Shown piece by piece: positions 58,804 to 64,000 of a stretch of DNA of 64,000 bases (position 1 is its first letter; the number at the start of each line of letters is the position of its first letter). The stretch comes from JAXLYE01 sp046351595 (GTDB lineage: Bacteria > Myxococcota_A > Polyangia > Palsa-1104 > JAEUJZ01). The stretch is taken from assembly GCA_046351595.1 (NCBI GenBank), contig JAXLYE010000005.1, positions 186,001 through 250,000 on the forward strand, written 5' to 3'. The notes below the pieces were generated by a model. The model did no database searches and was not told the origin of the DNA. It was given only the letters and a program-made list of their open reading frames with translations. The position numbers and the translations under genes are program-made.

Positions 58804-60144
58804 CTAGCGCAGCTCGACGCGGCGGACGGTGCTGTCGACGACGATCCAGAGCTCGTCGCCGAGCGCGACCAGGCGGTCGAAGACGTGGAAGCCCTCGGCC
58901 ACGGGCACGCGGCCGGCCGGGCGCGGGTGCAGCGGGTCGCTGAGCTCGAGCGCCAGCACGCCGCCATCCGCGAGCGCGAGCAGCCGCCCGCCGACGAGCA
59001 CCACCGAGCCGGCCGCCACCTTCAGGCGGTCGCTGATGCGCGGGCGCAAGGGATCCGTGAGGTCCAGGGTGAGCAGCCCGTTCACGCCGGCGACGTAGGC
59101 AATGCCGCCGCTCACCGCCGGCCGCGAGTAGAAGAGGACGCCGCTGTCCTTCTCGTACAGCCGCGCCTCGGCGAGCGGCTTCGTCGGGGTCGTGCAGCTC
59201 GGCGGCAGGGTCGCGGGGTCGTAGACCTGCAGCCGATCCTTCCACGTCAGCACCGCCAGCTTGTCGCCGACCCGGAACGGCAGCGGCACCGTGCCGAGCG
59301 ACTCGTCCGCGAGGCAGCCGGCGGCGCTGGCCATCGTCGGATCCGCGATGGTGTAGCGCTGCACCTTCTGGTCGGTGCTGACGAACAGGCGGTCGCTGTC
59401 GAGCAGCGGCACCAGCTCGGCCGCCCCCGCGATGCGCCCGAGCTCGACGGGCTGGTCGTCGCCGCCGAGCCGGTACAGGTACACGCCCTTTTCGAGGCCC
59501 GGCGTCGGGCAGCCCGCCTGCGTGCTCGGGCAGCCGAGGGTGGCCACCACGAAGCGGTCGCCCTGCGCGTCCAGGCCCCAGGTCGCCGGCAGCGGCGCCG
59601 CGGTCCGGCCCAGCACCCGGCCGCTCGCCGGCTCGACGACGTGCACGCCGTGATCGACACACAGCAGGCGCCCGCGCGGACCGGCGACTGCGTCCTGGCA
59701 CTTGATCGGCAGCGTCACGGGCCCGCCCAGGCGCAGCGTCACCGTCGGGGAGAAGGCCACGATGCGGCTGCTGGCGCGGCTCTTTCTGCAGCGCGCGGTG
59801 ATCTCGTACTCGCCGGGCTGCTCGGCGAGGAAGGTGGCGCTCTCGCCGCCGCCGCGGACGCGGGCGCCGCGGCTCGCCTCGCCCGAGGGCACGTCGCTCA
59901 CCTCCCAGTCGGCGGCGCAGGCGCTGCTGCGGACCGCGACCTCCTCGCCGACGGCGGCCAGCCGCTGCGGCAGCTGCACCGAGGCGCTGCCCTCCCAGTC
60001 GAGGAGCTTGCCGAAGCAGCCGGTGCTGGCGCCGAGCAGGGCGCACGCGGCGAGCAGCCGGCCGGCGCGACCGGGCGCCGTGTGGTGCACGCGGGACGAA
60101 GGGGAGGGAACGACGGAGACCGGATCGGGAGTCTGTCTGCTCAT
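58804..60144 (-). CDS. Lipoprotein with beta-propeller-like repeats
   Basis: A 446-residue protein. After a hydrophobic core the lipobox STGC sits near residue 42. A short Ig-like part follows (about 60-130, with FLAEQPGEYEITARC), then repeated blades of the LVIVD/propeller kind (VYVAG-like strands such as GIAYVAGVNGLLTLDLTDP and RLLALADGGVLALELSDPLH). Six or seven blades are plausible. It is probably a surface binding protein; the ligand is unknown. ATG 60144 is used, since the frame upstream has only a TTG. The 200-base gap before the ompA-like gene contains an AT-rich stretch (58660-58705). Confidence 0.8.
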   Translation of the reverse strand: MSRQTPDPVSVVPSPSSRVHHTAPGRAGRLLAACALLGASTGCFGKLLDWEGSASVQLPQRLAAVGEEVAVRSSACAADWEVSDVPSGEASRGARVRGGGESATFLAEQPGEYEITARCRKSRASSRIVAFSPTVTLRLGGPVTLPIKCQDAVAGPRGRLLCVDHGVHVVEPASGRVLGRTAAPLPATWGLDAQGDRFVVATLGCPSTQAGCPTPGLEKGVYLYRLGGDDQPVELGRIAGAAELVPLLDSDRLFVSTDQKVQRYTIADPTMASAAGCLADESLGTVPLPFRVGDKLAVLTWKDRLQVYDPATLPPSCTTPTKPLAEARLYEKDSGVLFYSRPAVSGGIAYVAGVNGLLTLDLTDPLRPRISDRLKVAAGSVVLVGGRLLALADGGVLALELSDPLHPRPAGRVPVAEGFHVFDRLVALGDELWIVVDSTVRRVELR

Positions 60145-60266
60145 GCCGGCAGGTGGAAGCAAGCCATGTGCCCGGTGCGCCCCGTCGGAGAGCCGGCGTT
60201 GGTTGGGCCCCGGGCCTCACAAATCAGCGGCGCCCGGCGCGCGCGCCATGACAAAGCTGTCAGGGC

Positions 60267-61541
60267 TCAGCAGCCGGGCTTGTCCGGGCACATGCCGGTG
60301 CGCGGCGTGGCCGAGCCCTTGCCGACCGCGCACCACGACGGGAACGTCGACGGCAGGCCGGTGGTCTTGTAGGGCGACTCGCCGGTGTTCAGCCAGTAGG
60401 GATGAGCGAAGACGAACTCCCAGAACGCGGCGTACTTCGACAGCATCATCGGCGCCGTAAGCGGCGGCTCGGCGTGGCCGCAGTTGTGCTGGCACTCGAC
60501 CAGGAAGTGGCCGTCCTTGACCAGCGCCGTCTCCAGCGCCTTGCTCGCGGTCTCGAAGTTGACCAGGCCCAGGCAGTTGTCCATCGGCCCGCCCCACAGC
60601 ACCAGCACCGGCAGCTTGTGCGGCGCCGGCGTCCACGGCTTGGCCACGCCCTCGACGCCGCCCGAGAGCACCAGCGCCGAGGCCAGGGTCTTCGACCGCC
60701 CCGAGGCGAGCTGCGAGGTGAACAGCGCGCCGGCGCTGACGCCGACGGACGAGACGCAGTTGTTGTTGACGTTGAACTGCTCGGCGGCGCAGGCCAGCAT
60801 GTCGTCGAAGAAGCGGAACTCCTCCTCCATGCGCGCGGCCGACTGCAGCTGGTCGAACGGCCACTTCCAGACGATGTCGCCCTTGGACTCGGGCAAGATG
60901 GCGAGGAAGCGCTGGCCGTCGACGGCGGCCTGGACCTGGCCCTTGGATCGGAACGAGTCGGCGCTGCCGCCCAGCCAGTGCCACATGAAGACCACGGGCA
61001 GCTTCTCGGTCGGCATTACGCCCGCGGGGATGGCGAGCAGGAAGGTGCGCGCGACGCCCGAGCTGGTGATGGTGTTCTTGCCCGAGACCAGCGTCGGACA
61101 GGTGCCGGCGTAGGTCGGCGGCGGCGGCGCCACCTTGGCCCCGGCCGGCGGCGTGGCGTCGCACAGGCGGCGCGGCGTCATCATCGCGAGGTCGCCTGGC
61201 GCGGACAGGTCGGCGGGCGTCGACAGATCGCGGCCGCCGGCGAGGTCGGCGACCCCGGCATCGGCGGCCGGCAGCGGCGGATCACAGCGCCCGGCGACGC
61301 AGGTCTGCGTCGGGCCGCAGGCGCTGTCGCAGGCGCCGCAGTGGCGCGCGTCGCTCTGCAGGTCGACGCAGGCGCCGCCGCACATCACGCAGGCGGCGTC
61401 CGGGCTCGGAGTGCCGCCGTCGCTGGTACCCATCGGCGCGTCGCACGCGGCCGCGAAGAGCAGGCAGAGGCCGAGCATCACCAGCGAGCTCCTTTGGAAG
61501 GCAATGCGCAGGGCGGGATCGGTCGGGCTGCGGGACGTCAT
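60267..61541 (-). CDS. Poly(3-hydroxybutyrate)-depolymerase-like esterase lipoprotein
   Basis: A 424-residue lipoprotein (lipobox FAAAC near residue 33). A Cys-rich stretch (CVMCGGACVDLQSDARHCGA and CGPTQTC) of the kind found in myxobacterial secreted proteins precedes an Asp/Ala/Leu linker and an alpha/beta hydrolase domain (about 150-400). The nucleophile is in SVGVSAGALF. FMWHWLGGSADSF gives the oxyanion region and CGHAEPP the probable catalytic His. The fold matches the LpqC/feruloyl-esterase and PHB-depolymerase group. Substrate is uncertain. Confidence 0.86.
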   Translation of the reverse strand: MTSRSPTDPALRIAFQRSSLVMLGLCLLFAAACDAPMGTSDGGTPSPDAACVMCGGACVDLQSDARHCGACDSACGPTQTCVAGRCDPPLPAADAGVADLAGGRDLSTPADLSAPGDLAMMTPRRLCDATPPAGAKVAPPPPTYAGTCPTLVSGKNTITSSGVARTFLLAIPAGVMPTEKLPVVFMWHWLGGSADSFRSKGQVQAAVDGQRFLAILPESKGDIVWKWPFDQLQSAARMEEEFRFFDDMLACAAEQFNVNNNCVSSVGVSAGALFTSQLASGRSKTLASALVLSGGVEGVAKPWTPAPHKLPVLVLWGGPMDNCLGLVNFETASKALETALVKDGHFLVECQHNCGHAEPPLTAPMMLSKYAAFWEFVFAHPYWLNTGESPYKTTGLPSTFPSWCAVGKGSATPRTGMCPDKPGC

Positions 61542-61817
61542 GGCTCGCTCCTTTTTTCGCGGGTCGGCGGCGTGGCCGGTGGCCGGGTGAGACGTCTTGC
61601 ATTGGCCAGTTTCGCGTCGGAGTCAAGCTTGTTGAGCTGCACCCGCGCGCGATCGACTCACGCGGCTCCGTGCGCGGTAACGCCTGCCGGCAAGGCTTGC
61701 CGTCTGCGCTCGCCGCCGGGAGCGCGCGCCGCCCGATCGGCCGCGGATCCGCGAGCTTCACCGCCCGCCGCGGCTGGTACGCAAGCTGCTTTACTGTCGA
61801 GGGCAGGAGGCACCCCC

Positions 61818-62966
61818 ATGTCGATGTCGATCAAGCCCGGCAAGTCCCGCACGTTCCGCTCGCTCATCCGCTCCGCCGTCCTCGGCTCGCTGCCGCTCGT
61901 CGGCGCCCAGGCCGGCTGCGGCACCTGCTACGACAGCAACCAGACCGACATCCCGGCCGCCGCGATGCTGCGCGTGCGCCTGCAGCCGCAGGCCTGCGCG
62001 ACGTTCTGCGGCACCGACGCGGCCCCGACCACCGCCTGCACCGCGGTGGTGCAGGGCCAGGCCTCGTTCACCATCGAGTGCGCCGACGGCAGCATGCCGC
62101 GCAATGTCGGCACGGGCAGCGCCGGGGACGCCGCGATCTGGGGCAACGTGCAGCAGGACGACTGCGGCCTGGTCTGCGGCGGCCCGGTCGATTCGTGCAC
62201 CGTCGCGCACAGTACGGACTCGCTGCCCGCGCGCAACATCCAGCTCTGCGTCACCTCGCACCTGTGCGCCAAGGGGCCGGTGACCGCCATCGAGGGCCGC
62301 CGCCCGTCGGAGCTCCTGCTGAACCCGAGCCAGGGCGCCACCGCGGTCGGGGCGTTCTTCGCCGAGGTCATGCAGCTGGAGGCGGCGGCGATCGACGCGT
62401 TCGACATCCTCGCCGAGGAGCTCGTGGCGCACGGCGCGCCGGCGGAGCTCGTCGCCGCGACCGAGCGGGCGCGCGCCGACGAGGTCCGCCACACCCGTAT
62501 GGCCGCGGCGCTGATGCGGCGCTTCGGCGGCACGGCCGAGCGCCCGCGGGTGAGCCGGCGCGGCGTGCGGCCGCTCTTCGCCATCGCGCTGGAGAACACG
62601 GTCGAGGGCTGCGTCCGCGAGGCCTTCGGCGCGTTCCAGGCGAGCTGGCAGGCCGCGCACGCCACCGACGAGGTGGTCCGCGCCGTGATGCGCCGCGTGG
62701 CGCGCGACGAGGTCGAGCACGCCGAGCTGTCCTTCGCTATCGCCGCGTGGCTCGAGACGCGCCTCTCGGACGACGAGCGCGCGGAGCTCGCGGCCGCGCG
62801 CGCCCAGGCGACCGCCGAGCTGCTCGCCGAGCTTCTGAACGGCCCGTCCGAGGCGCTGCTGCAGCTCGCCGGCCTGCCGCCGGTCGAGGCGTCGCTCGCG
62901 TTCGTGCGCGCGCACGCCGCCCAGCTGCCCGAGCCGCCGCGCGCCTGCGAGCCGCCGCGCGCCTGA
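61818..62966 (+). CDS. Ferritin-like domain lipoprotein
   Basis: A 382-residue protein with an Arg-containing signal peptide and lipobox AQAGC near residue 34, a Cys-rich N-terminal domain (about 35-155, at least nine Cys) and a ferritin-like four-helix bundle (about 175-310). The bundle has a carboxylate/His pattern, EVMQLEAAAIDAFD with DEVRH and ENTVEGCVREAF with DEVEH, as in di-iron proteins. It may oxidise or store metal outside the cytoplasm. GGAGG lies 7 bases before ATG 61818. It diverges from the esterase gene across 276 bases with no other recognised feature. Confidence 0.84.
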   Translation: MSMSIKPGKSRTFRSLIRSAVLGSLPLVGAQAGCGTCYDSNQTDIPAAAMLRVRLQPQACATFCGTDAAPTTACTAVVQGQASFTIECADGSMPRNVGTGSAGDAAIWGNVQQDDCGLVCGGPVDSCTVAHSTDSLPARNIQLCVTSHLCAKGPVTAIEGRRPSELLLNPSQGATAVGAFFAEVMQLEAAAIDAFDILAEELVAHGAPAELVAATERARADEVRHTRMAAALMRRFGGTAERPRVSRRGVRPLFAIALENTVEGCVREAFGAFQASWQAAHATDEVVRAVMRRVARDEVEHAELSFAIAAWLETRLSDDERAELAAARAQATAELLAELLNGPSEALLQLAGLPPVEASLAFVRAHAAQLPEPPRACEPPRA

Positions 62967-63186
62967 TCGATCACGCTGCCGCCGGGCCCGGGGTGTTAGG
63001 CTCTGGCTGGCGAATCGGACCGAGCGATGGCGGTGATTTCCAAGCAGGGCAAGGCGCGAAGGAAGGAGCGGGCTAGAGGCCCGGGACCGACTGAGCAACG
63101 CCGGCCTGCGCCGGAAAGCGTCGTCAGCGCGACGGGAGATTCGCCAGCCAGAGCCTGGCCTGTACGCACTTGCGAGGAGCCCCGCC

Positions 63187-63561
63187 ATGACCGAGTCCGA
63201 GACGAGCCCGCCGATTGATCCCGCCGCGTCGACCGCGCCGCCGGAGTTCACCAGCTTCGAGGCGTTCTGGCCGCACTTCCTCGAGAGCCACCGCAACCCG
63301 GCGGTGCGCTGGGCGCACGTGGCGGCGCTGGCCTCGCTCGTCATCGGGCTGCGGCGCGCGCGCAAGCAGCGGCGCCTGTTCCCGCTCGTCGCCGGCGGCG
63401 CGGTGGCCGGGGCGCTGGCGGTGTTCTCGCACCCGCTGCTCGAGGGCGAGTGGCCGCAGAACCTGGGCCGACCGCGCTACGCGGCGCGCGGCTTCCTGCG
63501 CCTGTGCCTGCGCACGGTGAGCGGCCGCATCGAGGACGATCTGGCGGCGCTCGATCCCTAG
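63187..63561 (+). CDS. DUF962/Mpo1-like membrane protein
   Basis: A 124-residue protein whose core FEAFWPHFLESHRNPAVRWAH is the hallmark of the DUF962/Mpo1-like family; a second His motif is in FSHPLLEGEWPQN. Two hydrophobic segments (about 45-55 and 65-82) fit a membrane location. Yeast Mpo1 is an iron-dependent dioxygenase acting on 2-hydroxy fatty acids; bacterial members are mostly uncharacterised. GGAG precedes ATG 63187. Between the ferritin-like gene and this one (62967-63186) only a short doubtful open frame occurs. Confidence 0.85.
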   Translation: MTESETSPPIDPAASTAPPEFTSFEAFWPHFLESHRNPAVRWAHVAALASLVIGLRRARKQRRLFPLVAGGAVAGALAVFSHPLLEGEWPQNLGRPRYAARGFLRLCLRTVSGRIEDDLAALDP

Positions 63562-63590
63562 CCGCGTCGGGCGACAGCGGTCGCGCGCGG

Positions 63591-64000
<410 letters not shown>

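Noticed and set aside
63027..63218. 63-residue open frame before the DUF962 gene
   Set aside because: Overlaps the well supported DUF962 start, is rich in Arg/Pro/Glu without pattern, and ends inside that gene.

Overview
The window comes from a very GC-rich genome of myxobacterial type (Myxococcota, probably Polyangia). The evidence is Ser/Thr kinases with PEGA or low-complexity tails, a C-terminal MYXO-CTERM-like sorting signal, FG-GAP, IPT/TIG and DUF11 surface lipoproteins, a two-propeller WD40 protein, long Ala/Pro disordered tails, and a copper sigma factor of the CorE type known from Myxococcus. No genus or species can be named from sequence alone.

Layout. 0-8.2 kb: the end-truncated start of a Ser/Thr kinase, a tRNA-Leu(CAG) with its own promoter and terminator, a TonB-dependent-receptor-like protein plus overlapping lipoprotein, and a membrane-anchored 14-blade WD40 protein. 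8.2-8.6 kb: a non-coding tandem repeat with a 42-bp unit and a 167-bp higher-order period. 8.7-19.2 kb: a minus-strand operon (PEGA kinase, TPR protein, IPT/FG-GAP lipoprotein, small barrel, TPR protein). Its third gene is cut in two by a 4,855-bp integrated element (11,415-16,272). The element carries a serine recombinase, a double-HTH regulator, a ribbon-helix-helix-like protein with seven palindromes inside its own gene, and three genes of unknown function. 19.5-23.5 kb: a tightly coupled molybdenum-hydroxylase maturation operon (split XdhC, MoeA/MocA fusion, CoxG) without hydroxylase subunits. 23.6-27.1 kb: FtsH and an enoyl-CoA-hydratase-like protein. 27.3-31.6 kb: a cytochrome with 29 CXXCH plus one CX4CH motif, translationally coupled to a 620-residue outer-membrane barrel candidate, followed by MobA. 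32.4-41.4 kb: two lipoproteins, a 13/14-bp repeat, Psd, a methyltransferase with a very long disordered N-terminus, and two tandem MscS paralogues. 41.5-48.6 kb: a copper locus (P-type ATPase, TolC-like protein, multicopper oxidase, CorE-like sigma factor, cytochrome c) with three copies of one promoter motif. 48.7-64 kb: secreted or surface proteins (lipase, heme/TolB-like protein, DUF11 MYXO-CTERM protein, OmpA, propeller lipoprotein, esterase lipoprotein, ferritin-like lipoprotein, Mpo1-like protein, a partial C39-like peptidase).

How genes work together. The copper block reads as one regulon: a metal-sensing sigma factor in the last position of an efflux/oxidase operon, with the same GTAATG-N15-CGTCAG element before that operon, before the divergent ATPase and before the cytochrome. 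The split lipoprotein halves rejoin in frame at a shared GTC, which defines the integration site of the element and implies that excision would restore the host gene. The cytochrome/barrel pair could form an electron conduit across the outer membrane, which is an inference.
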